From Helcococcus bovis (GTDB lineage Bacteria > Bacillota > Clostridia > Tissierellales > Peptoniphilaceae): DNA of 56,087 nt. Shown piece by piece: positions 8,870 to 16,918 of the stretch (position 1 is the first letter of the stretch; each line of letters starts with the position of its first letter). The translations under genes and the position numbers were made by a program. Location: NCBI RefSeq assembly GCF_046035435.1, contig NZ_JBFNFH010000011.1; one strand, written 5' to 3'. A model generated the notes under the pieces. That model worked only from the letters and a program-made list of their open reading frames with translations, made no database searches and had not been told where the DNA came from.

Positions 8870-9889
8870 CTACCTTCTTTCAATATATCCATTTATATAC
8901 TTACTTACCAATACCAAATCCGCTATTACTTTATCATATTTCATACTATTTGGTCCTAAAATTCCAAGCTTACCTTTGATTCCATCGTTATTTCTAAATG
9001 TAATAGTTATTACACTAAACTTTTCAAATCCTTTTATACCCAATTCATCGCCAATATATACTTGTAAATCTGTATCTAAATTATTAGATAAAATTTCTAG
9101 CAAAGGATTATCTTCTTGTATATAATTTATAAGGTTTTGATTATTCTCTATCAGGTCATCATTGTACATAAATATATTTCCAAGACCTTCGTAAACCATT
9201 CTTGCTTTAGAATTTTCATAAGTTGTCTTTTCAATAACTGGTATAATCTCATTTAGTACTGAATGTCTTTCTCTTAAAACCTCATAAACTTGTGAATGAA
9301 GCGCTTCTATCATATTTTTATGATTCAAATCCAATAAAGTTGAATTCAATAAACTATTTATCAGCTCAATAGTATTTTTATCAACTGGATTTTTTAACCT
9401 AATACTGTCACTTATAACTTCTTTTGAATTATAAATATATATAATTACTAAATCTTTCGGTCCCAATAATACAACATTTATGTATTTCAAATGAATTTTT
9501 GACATCTCTGGCAACATTGCTAAAGCGGTGTAATTTGTAATTTCAGACAACATTCTAGTTGCATTTCTAATCACATTATCAAATTCTGATGAATCTTTCA
9601 TATTACTCATATCAAAAATTTGTCTTGGTCCTAATTCAAAAGGAATTTCATCTGATAACAATGCATCCACATATAGTCTATATCCACTATTTGAAGGAAT
9701 CCTTCCAGATGAAGTGTGTAGTTTTTCCAAATATCCAAGTTCTTCCAAATCACTCATTTCATTTCTTATAGTCGCAGCACTTACTCCTATACTACTATTT
9801 TTAGAAAGCGACCTTGAACCAACAGGCTCTTTTGAATCAATATATGATTTAATTATTGAATTTAATATTTTAATTTTTCTTTCATCCAT
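8870..9889 (-). CDS. hrcA: Heat-inducible transcription repressor HrcA
   Basis: 339 aa. N-terminal winged helix (KILNSIIKSYIDSKEPVGSRSL, then SAATIRNEMSDLEELGYL), followed by a GAF-like middle and the family C-terminus (FSVITITFRNNDG, then LGILGPNSMKYDKVI). HrcA binds the CIRCE operator and is kept active by GroEL in related bacteria. A CIRCE and a strong sigma-A promoter lie directly upstream, so it represses its own operon. First gene of hrcA-grpE-dnaK-dnaJ. Confidence 0.97.
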   Translation of the reverse strand: MDERKIKILNSIIKSYIDSKEPVGSRSLSKNSSIGVSAATIRNEMSDLEELGYLEKLHTSSGRIPSNSGYRLYVDALLSDEIPFELGPRQIFDMSNMKDSSEFDNVIRNATRMLSEITNYTALAMLPEMSKIHLKYINVVLLGPKDLVIIYIYNSKEVISDSIRLKNPVDKNTIELINSLLNSTLLDLNHKNMIEALHSQVYEVLRERHSVLNEIIPVIEKTTYENSKARMVYEGLGNIFMYNDDLIENNQNLINYIQEDNPLLEILSNNLDTDLQVYIGDELGIKGFEKFSVITITFRNNDGIKGKLGILGPNSMKYDKVIADLVLVSKYINGYIERR

Positions 9890-9910
9890 ATTGATCCTCT
9901 TTCTTCATTG

Positions 9911-9937
9911 TTATCACTCACTATTCTTGAGTGCTAA
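9911..9937 (-). promoter_or_regulatory. CIRCE operator
   Basis: On the minus strand TTAGCACTC-N9-GAGTGATAA, with one mismatch to the consensus TTAGCACTC-N9-GAGTGCTAA. It begins 4 nt after the -10 box of the hrcA promoter, so bound HrcA would block initiation. Confidence 0.95.
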
Positions 9938-9941
9938 CTAT

Positions 9942-9969
9942 ATTATATACTATATTTTAAAAATGTCAA
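9942..9969 (-). promoter_or_regulatory. Sigma-A promoter of the hrcA operon
   Basis: Perfect -35 TTGACA (9964-9969) and perfect -10 TATAAT (9942-9947), 16-nt spacer, immediately upstream of the CIRCE. Confidence 0.85.
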
Positions 9970-9987
9970 GTTTAAAATAATCTAAAA

Positions 9988-10016
9988 TTGACATTACGTA
10001 TATATACATATATAAT
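9988..10016 (+). promoter_or_regulatory. Consensus promoter of the small Cys-rich gene
   Basis: Perfect -35 TTGACA (9988-9993) and perfect -10 TATAAT (10011-10016) with a 17-nt spacer, pointing at the small gene pair. Transcription should start near 10023. It lies back to back with the hrcA promoter. Confidence 0.85.
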
Positions 10017-10057
10017 AAAGATGTGAAAGGGTAATTACATAATGTTTAGGAGCTTAT

Positions 10058-10348
10058 ATTAAAAATATTAACAAAAACATTTTTATAGTTTTATTTTCAA
10101 TATTATTTACATTCAATTCAGTAATGATAACAAATGTAAAGGTCGATAAAATAAAAGATATTCCAGATTCATTTACATATTATGATGATGGAGCATATTG
10201 GAAGATATCCAATATATATGAACTAAAAATTGTTAAGTTAGAACGATTATTTACTGTCGGTATTCGAAGAGCATGTTTTCCCGGAGATCCATGTTATCCA
10301 TATTGTAATTGTCCAAATCATAATTCAGATTATGGGTGTATATTATGA
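10058..10348 (+). CDS. Unknown exported Cys-rich peptide, start codon uncertain
   Basis: No family recognised. Read from an ATT at 10058 the product is 96 aa. It has a basic N-terminus (IKNINKN), a hydrophobic stretch (IFIVLFSILFTF) like a signal peptide, a polar middle, and a C-terminus with five cysteines (RRACFPGDPCYPYCNCP...YGCIL). No ATG, GTG or TTG precedes the signal sequence in frame. The ATT sits 5 nt after AGGAG, so either it uses a rare AUU start or the proper start was lost by a small indel: the out-of-frame ATG at 10042 reads only six codons. The first in-frame ATG (10124) would delete the signal peptide. Its stop overlaps the next start (ATGA), implying coupled translation. A secreted peptide such as a bacteriocin is one inference, not shown. 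Confidence 0.55.
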   Translation: MKNINKNIFIVLFSILFTFNSVMITNVKVDKIKDIPDSFTYYDDGAYWKISNIYELKIVKLERLFTVGIRRACFPGDPCYPYCNCPNHNSDYGCIL

Positions 10349-10755
10349 TTAAATACTTAAAAAAAATAACTATAAAAAATATAATATTTTTTGTAATATT
10401 ATATTTTTCAACTTATGTATTAGCAGAAGGATTAAATTTTATATTTTCAAATATTGATATTACTTTAGTATATAAGAACATAATTATAATTTACATATTT
10501 TCTCTATTAAACAGTATATTTTTTATTAAAGTAGCATATAAAGAATTTAATATATTAAAGATATTCGGCGCGTCAATTTTCATTACAATAGCACTTTTGC
10601 TATTTTCATATATTGGAACATCATTGATATCATTAATCTTTTCTGATAACAAAAAAGATTTTGTGAAATTCTTAAATGATGCTATTTTTATAAGCAGAGT
10701 ATTCTTTAGTTTTTTAGTTATTGATTATATTATAGAAAATTTAAACAAGGATTAA
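10345..10755 (+). CDS. Small four-helix membrane protein, unknown
   Basis: 136 aa. Four hydrophobic segments are visible, at about 10-27, 44-63, 70-95 and 110-128, with short loops and a lysine-rich N-terminus. Its ATG overlaps the TGA of the Cys-rich peptide gene (ATGA), so the pair is translationally coupled and probably functionally linked, for example as an immunity or export partner. No family is recognised. The pair interrupts the usual hemW-hrcA neighbourhood, suggesting acquisition. Confidence 0.65.
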   Translation: MIKYLKKITIKNIIFFVILYFSTYVLAEGLNFIFSNIDITLVYKNIIIIYIFSLLNSIFFIKVAYKEFNILKIFGASIFITIALLLFSYIGTSLISLIFSDNKKDFVKFLNDAIFISRVFFSFLVIDYIIENLNKD

Positions 10756-10793
10756 TCCTTACCTATATTAAAAATATTAAGAAATGGGATATT

Positions 10794-10834
10794 AAATAGT
10801 GTCGGTGGATAAAATTCACTTTCACTATTTTTTT
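10794..10834 (+). terminator. Terminator after the small gene pair
   Basis: AAATAGTG (10794-10801) and CACTATTT (10823-10830) pair around a 21-nt loop and are followed by T residues. It ends plus-strand transcription before the convergent hemW-like gene. Confidence 0.7.
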
Positions 10835-10898
10835 AATAAAAAATTAAACAAGATATAGACTATTGATAATTAATGAATTTTAAGAGTGGGTACCATAT

Positions 10899-11939
10899 TT
10901 ACAAAACGTCTATAAAAAACTCATTTGATAAATACATCCCTTTCTCTGTAAATCTATAATTATCTAAATGTTTTTCTATAATCATATTAGATATAAATTT
11001 TTTCAAACTTTCAGCATACTTAAGCTCAAAATCTATATTAAATTTTTCTTTATATTCTTTAGTATCTATCCCCTCTTTAGTTCCCATTTTTAAAATTATA
11101 TATGTTTTTTCTAATTTTTCACCATCTAAAAGATCTTTTTCATAGCAAGGGATTTCTTCCAAATCAATTTTATCAAAATACTTTTCAAATTCTAATTCAT
11201 TTTTATATAATACCCCTTTAATAAAACTACTAGCCCCAAGTCCGATACCTATATATTCATCTAAATTCCAATACTTATAATTGTGTTTAGATTCATATCC
11301 TTTTTTACAATAGTGATTAATTTCATAATGAATATAGTCCATTTTTTTTATAAAATTTTGAATAACTGACAATTCTTCCTCTTCTATATCGTTTAAATAT
11401 CCATCATTTAGAGAGTAAAAAGAAAGATGAGGTATATCAACTGATTTTAAGAAGTTTAATTCAGTAATTTGATTTTTATAAGCAAAATAAATATCTAAGT
11501 TAATGTTATAAACACCTTTATTGTTTATATATTCTATCATCTCTAAAATATTTTTTATTAAAATATCCCATTTTTCATTCTTAAAAGGGAATACTTTTAT
11601 TGAAAATCTATTAACTCCACAGTCAATGTAATTTTTTATTTTTGATAATTCACAATATGGATTAATTTCAATAGTAATTTCACTATTTTTTTCTAGTTTC
11701 ATACTATTTAATAAGGATGTTATAAAATCAGAATATATACAAGATGGGTCTCCTCCACCAATATATACGGAATCAATATTATAGTTTTGGATATTCCTAA
11801 TCTTCATTTCTTTATGTAAATTATCAAAATATTCTTTTTGATACAAATTCATCCCATAATAGGAATTAGTTTGTAAATAATTTACTTCTTCATTTCTAAA
11901 TGGGATGTGTATATATAGTCCTAAATTTTTATTTTTCAT
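10899..11939 (-). CDS. HemW/CPO-III-like protein lacking the radical-SAM cysteines
   Basis: 346 aa from the ATG at 11939, which overlaps the lepA stop by 11 nt behind GAAGGTG. It aligns along its length with HemW: LGLYIHIPF start, YIGGGDPS (normally GGGTPS), EINPYCELSKI, PHLSFYSLN, and YEINHYCKKGYESKHNYKYWN followed by GIGLGASSF. HemW binds a 4Fe-4S cluster through CxxxCxxC just after IPF. Here those positions are R15, V19 and L22, so all three cysteines are gone and no SAM radical chemistry is expected. Gene order lepA-hemW matches other Firmicutes, so this is the native copy that has diverged. Any remaining role, perhaps heme binding, is inference. Confidence 0.85.
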   Translation of the reverse strand: MKNKNLGLYIHIPFRNEEVNYLQTNSYYGMNLYQKEYFDNLHKEMKIRNIQNYNIDSVYIGGGDPSCIYSDFITSLLNSMKLEKNSEITIEINPYCELSKIKNYIDCGVNRFSIKVFPFKNEKWDILIKNILEMIEYINNKGVYNINLDIYFAYKNQITELNFLKSVDIPHLSFYSLNDGYLNDIEEEELSVIQNFIKKMDYIHYEINHYCKKGYESKHNYKYWNLDEYIGIGLGASSFIKGVLYKNELEFEKYFDKIDLEEIPCYEKDLLDGEKLEKTYIILKMGTKEGIDTKEYKEKFNIDFELKYAESLKKFISNMIIEKHLDNYRFTEKGMYLSNEFFIDVL

Positions 11940-13746
11940 CACCTTCATCATATTTAAGAACTGACAAGAACGCTTCTTGTGGCACTTGTACTTTACCAAC
12001 AGCTCTCATACGTTTCTTACCTTCTTTTTGTTTTTCTAAAAGTTTTCTCTTACGTGAGATATCACCACCATAACATTTAGCAATAACATCTTTTCTGTAA
12101 GCTCTAACCGTTTCCCTAGCGATAACTTTTTGTCCTATTGCAGCTTGAACAGGAATTACAAATTGATGTTTAGGAATTTCATCTTTTAACTTACTTGCTA
12201 TTTTTCTTCCTCTATCATAAGCTTTATCTCTATGGACAATGATTGACAAGGCATCAACACTTTCTCCATTCAATAAAATATCTAATTTTACTAAATCAGA
12301 TTTTTCATATCTTAAGAATTCATAATCAAATGATGCATAGCCTCTTGTTTTTGATTTTAATGCATCAAAGAAATCGTAAATTACCTCATTAAGTGGTAAG
12401 ACATAATTTATTTGAACTCTGTACTTGTCAAGATAGGTCATATCCTTAAACACACCCCTTCTTTCTTGACAAAGCTCCATTATAGAACCTATATATGATT
12501 CAGGAGTCATGATATGTGCTTCAACCAATGGTTCTTCTACATAATCTATAAGAGTTTCATGAGGGAAGTCTGTAGGATTTTGAATATCTTTAACTTCTCC
12601 ACTATTCATGTGAACCCTATAAATTACTGATGGAGCCGTTGCAATAATATCTAAATCAAACTCTCTATCTAATCTTTCTTGAATAATTTCCATATGTAAA
12701 AGACCAAGAAATCCTGTTCTAAATCCATACCCTAAAGCAGCGGATGTTTCAGCTTCAAAATCTAAAGAAGCATCGTTTACCTTTAATTTTTCAAGTGCAT
12801 CCCTAATATTATTATACGATTCACCTTCAGCTGGATACAATCCTGAATAAACCATAGGTATAGCCTTTTTATATCCAGGAAGCGGCTCATCTGCAGGATT
12901 GTTTAAGTCTGTAACTGTATCTCCTACTTGAGCTTGTTTAATATCCTTTATGGAAGCAACTACATAACCTACATCTCCTGCAGATATAGCATCAGTCTTG
13001 TATTCACCTTTCATGGAATATCCAACTTCAGTTACATCAAATTTAGCTCCTGTAGACATCATCTTTATTTGTTGTCCCGGAAAAATCTCACCTTCTTTAA
13101 CCCTAACATACATTACAACCCCTCTATATGAATCGTAATATGAGTCAAAGATTAAAGCTTTTAGAGGAGCAGCATCATCTCCAGTAGGAGCTGGAATTCT
13201 TTGGACGATAGCTTCTAATACGTCTCCTATATTTAACCCTTCTTTAGCAGAAACACAAGGCACTCCCTCTGTATCTATAGCTAAAATATCTTCTATCTCT
13301 TCTTTTACTTCATCAATACGAGCAGATGGTAAATCTATCTTATTAATTACTGGCACTATCTCCAAATCTTGATCCATTGCAAGATATGTATTAGCCAATG
13401 TTTGCGCTTCCACCCCTTGAGTTGCATCAACTATTAATAAAGCTCCCTCACAAGCAGCTAACGATCTGGAAACTTCATAGTTAAAATCAACATGCCCAGG
13501 AGTGTCAATTAAATTCAATGTGTATTTATGTCCATCCTTAGCTTCGTAAAATATTTTAATAGCTTTTAACTTAATAGTAATTCCTCTTTCTTTTTCTAAA
13601 TCCATGCTATCAAGTAATCTATCACTCATTTCTCTTTTTGTTACAGCACCAGTCTCTTCGATCAATCTGTCAGCTAATGTTGATTTTCCATGATCAATGT
13701 GTGCTATAATCGAGAAATTTCTTATAAACTCTTTGTTATCTTTCAT
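11929..13746 (-). CDS. lepA: Elongation factor 4 (LepA), ribosomal GTPase
   Basis: 605 aa, normal length. G1 AHIDHGKST, G2 near RGIT, G3 DTPGHVDF and G4 NKID are present, followed by EF-Tu-like domain 2, EF-G-like domains III and V, and the LepA-specific C-terminus (YGGDISRKRKLLEKQKEGKKRM). EF4 acts on ribosomes and affects initiation, back-translocation and 30S assembly. It sits 2 nt downstream of a signal peptidase gene and overlaps the hemW-like gene, so all four are one operon. Confidence 0.97.
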   Translation of the reverse strand: MKDNKEFIRNFSIIAHIDHGKSTLADRLIEETGAVTKREMSDRLLDSMDLEKERGITIKLKAIKIFYEAKDGHKYTLNLIDTPGHVDFNYEVSRSLAACEGALLIVDATQGVEAQTLANTYLAMDQDLEIVPVINKIDLPSARIDEVKEEIEDILAIDTEGVPCVSAKEGLNIGDVLEAIVQRIPAPTGDDAAPLKALIFDSYYDSYRGVVMYVRVKEGEIFPGQQIKMMSTGAKFDVTEVGYSMKGEYKTDAISAGDVGYVVASIKDIKQAQVGDTVTDLNNPADEPLPGYKKAIPMVYSGLYPAEGESYNNIRDALEKLKVNDASLDFEAETSAALGYGFRTGFLGLLHMEIIQERLDREFDLDIIATAPSVIYRVHMNSGEVKDIQNPTDFPHETLIDYVEEPLVEAHIMTPESYIGSIMELCQERRGVFKDMTYLDKYRVQINYVLPLNEVIYDFFDALKSKTRGYASFDYEFLRYEKSDLVKLDILLNGESVDALSIIVHRDKAYDRGRKIASKLKDEIPKHQFVIPVQAAIGQKVIARETVRAYRKDVIAKCYGGDISRKRKLLEKQKEGKKRMRAVGKVQVPQEAFLSVLKYDEGDEK

Positions 13747-13748
13747 AT

Positions 13749-14300
13749 TTACCTTTCTGAACTAAAATTATGAATAACTTTACCATTAATATGTTTAACA
13801 TTTATATTTCCCATAATTCTAGAATCTTTTGACATATCTTTTAATCTATTATCACCCAAAACAAACACTTCATTATCAGTAACAAACCATTTATTTTGAT
13901 TATATACTAAAGTTTCAACACCTTTAATATATCCTTCTATTTTTTGAACACCATTTATAAACACTTTACCATTTACAACCTCTATAACATCTCCAGGTAT
14001 TCCTATAATTCTTTTTATATAAAATTTATCATCATTCCCTTTAAAAGAAATAATATCATCATGATTTAAATCATTAATCCCTATACCTATTTTTTTGATT
14101 AAAACCTTATCTCCTTGATATAATGTTCTTTGCATAGAATCACCTTCTATTGATACAAGCGAAAATAAAAATTTATCAACTAAAAAAACAACAAATATAG
14201 AAATAGCGATAATTATACCTAATATTTTTAAAATGTTTATTATTTTTTTTCTATTTTTCTTTTTTCTTTTAACTTCTTTTAATAATAAAATATCTTCCAC
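13749..14300 (-). CDS. Signal peptidase I, second copy
   Basis: 183 aa. A basic N-terminus and one transmembrane helix (about 23-47) precede the S26 catalytic domain. Catalytic S55 is in IEGDSMQRTL and the general-base K96 in YIKRIIGIPGD; GDNRLKDMSKDSR is the final box. It cleaves signal peptides outside the membrane. It lies 1 nt after a second, longer signal peptidase gene, so this is a tandem pair with probably different substrate preferences. Confidence 0.93.
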   Translation of the reverse strand: MEDILLLKEVKRKKKNRKKIINILKILGIIIAISIFVVFLVDKFLFSLVSIEGDSMQRTLYQGDKVLIKKIGIGINDLNHDDIISFKGNDDKFYIKRIIGIPGDVIEVVNGKVFINGVQKIEGYIKGVETLVYNQNKWFVTDNEVFVLGDNRLKDMSKDSRIMGNINVKHINGKVIHNFSSER

Positions 14301-14301
14301 A

Positions 14302-14910
14302 TTATTTTAGCAAACCAAAACTATTAAATGGATAAAATCTAAAGTTTGCTACCCCCTTTATTCTATCTAAATTAATTGGCCCAAATACTCTTGAATCCGT
14401 ACTACCATTCGGTAATCTATTATCTCCCATAACAAAATATTGATTATGCCCTAATTTCCATTCAAAACCATTTATCGTTTCTGTATATTGCTCATTTATA
14501 TATGGTTCTTCATAAACTTTACCATTTATATAGACTTTGCCATCTATTATTTGAATATATTCACCCGGTAAACCTATAATTCTCTTAATATAGTCTTTAT
14601 TTTCATCAAATTTCATTACTATTATATCCTTTCTTTTTATAGGACTTAACTTCATAGTAATTTTATTTACTAAAACTCTATCATTATCATGAAGTGTATT
14701 TAACATTGAACTTCCAGATATTCTTGTCGGTTCAAATATAAAAGTTTTAATTAAAAATGCTAAAACTATTGCAATTAAAATAGATCTAGCCCATTCCATG
14801 ATTATATTTGTCTTTTTCTCTTTTTTTTCACATTTTTCTTCATCATTAATTTTTTTATTTTCTTCTGAATTTTCTAAATCTTCTAACTCTAGACGTCTAT
14901 CTTCTGACAT
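14302..14910 (-). CDS. lepB: Signal peptidase I, first copy
   Basis: 202 aa. An acidic and lysine-rich cytoplasmic tail of about 35 residues is followed by one transmembrane helix (about 40-60). The catalytic domain has S68 (SGSSMLNTL), K109 (DYIKRIIGLPGE) and the box GDNRLPNGSTDSR. It removes signal peptides of secreted proteins. It heads the operon lepB-lepB2-lepA-hemW-like, divergent from rpsT. Confidence 0.94.
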   Translation of the reverse strand: MSEDRRLELEDLENSEENKKINDEEKCEKKEKKTNIIMEWARSILIAIVLAFLIKTFIFEPTRISGSSMLNTLHDNDRVLVNKITMKLSPIKRKDIIVMKFDENKDYIKRIIGLPGEYIQIIDGKVYINGKVYEEPYINEQYTETINGFEWKLGHNQYFVMGDNRLPNGSTDSRVFGPINLDRIKGVANFRFYPFNSFGLLK

Positions 14911-14944
14911 AAATAACCTCTTTTCAATTTATACAATATAATAT

Positions 14945-14950
14945 ATTATA
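14945..14950 (-). promoter_or_regulatory. Probable extended -10 of the lepB operon
   Basis: On the minus strand TGT-TATAAT, a perfect -10 with a TGN extension and no good -35. It lies about 35 nt upstream of the lepB start. Confidence 0.5.
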
Positions 14951-14991
14951 ACATTTTAATAAAATTTTCTAAAGTAGAAATAATATTTTTC

Positions 14992-15020
14992 TTGATTTTA
15001 ATCCAACATTTTGATATACT
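14992..15020 (+). promoter_or_regulatory. rpsT promoter
   Basis: TTGATT (14992-14997), 17-nt spacer, TATACT (15015-15020). The transcript should start near 15027, leaving a short leader with a GGGAGGTGA ribosome binding site. Confidence 0.7.
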
Positions 15021-15062
15021 TATTGATGTTATCGAAATAGATTATTTACGGGAGGTGACTAT

Positions 15063-15329
15063 ATGGCAAATATTAAATCAGCAATAAAAAGAATTGATGT
15101 TACTAAAAGACAAACATTAAAAAATAGAGCTAAAAAAAGCGAATTAAAAACTTTAACTAAAAAATTTGATTTAGCTGTTGAAGAAAGCAGATTAGAAGAT
15201 GCAACAAACTTATTAAAAGTTTTAGATAAAAAATTAAAAAAAGCTGTATCAAAAAGTGTTTTACATAAAAATGCTGCTTCAAGAAGATTAAGTAAATTAA
15301 GCTCAAAATTAGGTAAAGCTCAAGCTTAG
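15063..15329 (+). CDS. rpsT: 30S ribosomal protein S20
   Basis: 88 aa, a typical lysine- and alanine-rich S20: MANIKSAIKRI start, KRQTLKNRAKKSE, and the C-terminal LHKNAASRRLSKLSSKL. It binds 16S rRNA early in 30S assembly. Strong ribosome binding site 6 nt before the ATG. Monocistronic, divergent from lepB and followed by its own terminator. Confidence 0.97.
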   Translation: MANIKSAIKRIDVTKRQTLKNRAKKSELKTLTKKFDLAVEESRLEDATNLLKVLDKKLKKAVSKSVLHKNAASRRLSKLSSKLGKAQA

Positions 15330-15354
15330 TTAAGAAATTAATATTGAATTTATA

Positions 15355-15379
15355 AAAGATGCTAAATAGCATCTTTTTT
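15355..15379 (+). terminator. rpsT terminator
   Basis: AAAGATGCT (15355-15363), AAAT loop, AGCATCTTT (15368-15376), then T residues. Near-symmetric A and T tracts mean it may also serve holA on the minus strand. Confidence 0.85.
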
Positions 15380-15403
15380 AATTTTAAAGTAAAAATAGCA
15401 AGC

Positions 15404-16444
15404 TTAAATAAGCTCACTACTTCCAATACAAAATTCTAATATCATTCTCTCTATAATATCTTCTATTTTCCTCTTTGAAGTCTTAAAATTCACTTCACTC
15501 TTATAACACAATTCATGTAATTTCAATAAATCATTCATACTATAATTTTTAACTAATTTATCAAGTTTTTTATATTCAAAAGGAGATAATGCACAGTAGG
15601 ATTGTCCTGTCTGAATATTAATTTTTTTATTATGACAATCTTTTACACAAATCATATTTCTAACTTGACGTATAATCATATAGTATATCATCATCTGATC
15701 TTCATTTTTCATTGTTTTATAAGAAGTTAAAGATTTTTTCAAGTCTTTAGTACTCATATAATCTAATAGACCAAATATTTTTTCTTCAAATGTATCTATT
15801 ATACTCTCTTCTATTTCATCATATGTTGGTGATTTACTTTTAATATTATTAAGCAATTTAGAAATTTCATTCTCCACCTCGAATAATGTTTTATTTGAAT
15901 CTTTATCCAAATATCTCAATCTATCCACAATCAATCTAACAGAATTCATTTCGATATTAATTCCATTATTTACGAAAAATTTTCTTACAAAACTATAAAA
16001 ATCTTTTTGATTCAATCTAGAAAATGTATAAATTTGTCCAAACTTTTCAATTTGCTTTACAAATTTCCCCTTAAACAACTTATCTGAGTTGTAAATAAAA
16101 AACAAGTATGTCATATCATTAAAATTTTCAAAAGATTCAGAAATGGAATTTAGTAATTCTTCATATTTTTTTAATGAATCTTTGTTGAAATCACAATTAT
16201 CTATAACAACCAATCTTCTATCAGACATTAAAGGAAGAGTTTCGACCATCGTTTGAAATTTTTCTTTTTCCAATGTTTGAAAATCAACCTTTTCATAATT
16301 GAAATCTAAAAAATCATTTCCAATAAAATCATTTTTCAATGTTTTTAAACTCAAATCGAGAAAATATTTATCTTCCACTTGTAATAGATTTATATTTCTT
16401 AAATTGTTTTTATCTATGTTATTTAACAAATCTATATAATTCAT
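15404..16444 (-). CDS. holA: DNA polymerase III delta subunit
   Basis: 346 aa. It matches HolA in length and pattern: an N-terminal region around LLQVEDKYFLDLSLKTL, MSDRRLVVIDNC and LFFIYNSDKL in the AAA+ fold, FSRLNQKDFYSFVRKFF, and a C-terminal collar region (YYMIIRQVRNMICVKDC, then SPFEYKKLDKLVKNYSMNDLLKL). It is part of the clamp-loader complex that opens the beta clamp. The rpsT-holA convergent arrangement is common in Firmicutes. Confidence 0.93.
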   Translation of the reverse strand: MNYIDLLNNIDKNNLRNINLLQVEDKYFLDLSLKTLKNDFIGNDFLDFNYEKVDFQTLEKEKFQTMVETLPLMSDRRLVVIDNCDFNKDSLKKYEELLNSISESFENFNDMTYLFFIYNSDKLFKGKFVKQIEKFGQIYTFSRLNQKDFYSFVRKFFVNNGINIEMNSVRLIVDRLRYLDKDSNKTLFEVENEISKLLNNIKSKSPTYDEIEESIIDTFEEKIFGLLDYMSTKDLKKSLTSYKTMKNEDQMMIYYMIIRQVRNMICVKDCHNKKINIQTGQSYCALSPFEYKKLDKLVKNYSMNDLLKLHELCYKSEVNFKTSKRKIEDIIERMILEFCIGSSELI

Positions 16445-16470
16445 GACTACCTCAAAAGTATTTTAACATA

Positions 16471-16504
16471 AAAAAAATGTTGAAGCCATAAAACTTCAAC
16501 ATTT
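16471..16504 (-). terminator. Terminator of the ATP synthase operon
   Basis: AAATGTTGAAG (16475-16485) and CTTCAACATTT (16494-16504) form an 11-bp stem. On the minus strand it is followed by seven or more T, just after the atpC stop. Confidence 0.9.
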
Positions 16505-16508
16505 CATT

Positions 16509-16910
16509 TTAATAATTATCTTTAACATTTAATCTATTTAAAGCCTTTTTCAAAGAAAGTTCCGCTTTGTCCATATCAGAAGATTCTTTTGCATCTTTAA
16601 TACGTCTCTCAGCCCTTTCCTTAGCTTCTAACGCTCTATTTTTATCAATTTCTTCAGTCCATTCGCAGGCATCAGACATTATTGTAATTTCATTATTTTT
16701 ATAAGTCAAATATCCACCTGCAATAGCAGCATATTTAAACTCACCATTAATTTTAATTTTCAATGCTCTAATATCCAATGATGCAATTAATGGAACGTGA
16801 TTTTTCAAAATCGCAAAATCGCCGTTTAAGCCTCTAGCTATTAACATATCAATGTCATCATCATAAAATAATCTATCTGGAGTAACTATTTTTAAATGTA
16901 AATTTTCCAT
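16509..16910 (-). CDS. atpC: ATP synthase F1 epsilon subunit
   Basis: 133 aa. N-terminal beta sandwich (LHLKIVTPDRLFYDD, then GDFAILKNHVPLIASLD) and a C-terminal pair of helices with many charged residues. It is part of the central stalk and regulates ATPase activity. Last gene of the operon, 8 nt after atpD. Confidence 0.95.
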   Translation of the reverse strand: MENLHLKIVTPDRLFYDDDIDMLIARGLNGDFAILKNHVPLIASLDIRALKIKINGEFKYAAIAGGYLTYKNNEITIMSDACEWTEEIDKNRALEAKERAERRIKDAKESSDMDKAELSLKKALNRLNVKDNY

Positions 16911-16918
16911 AGTTCCTC

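Noticed and set aside
10042..10062. Six-codon leader peptide from the ATG at 10042
   Set aside because: It may be the true lost start of the downstream gene or mere chance; a separate functional peptide cannot be supported.
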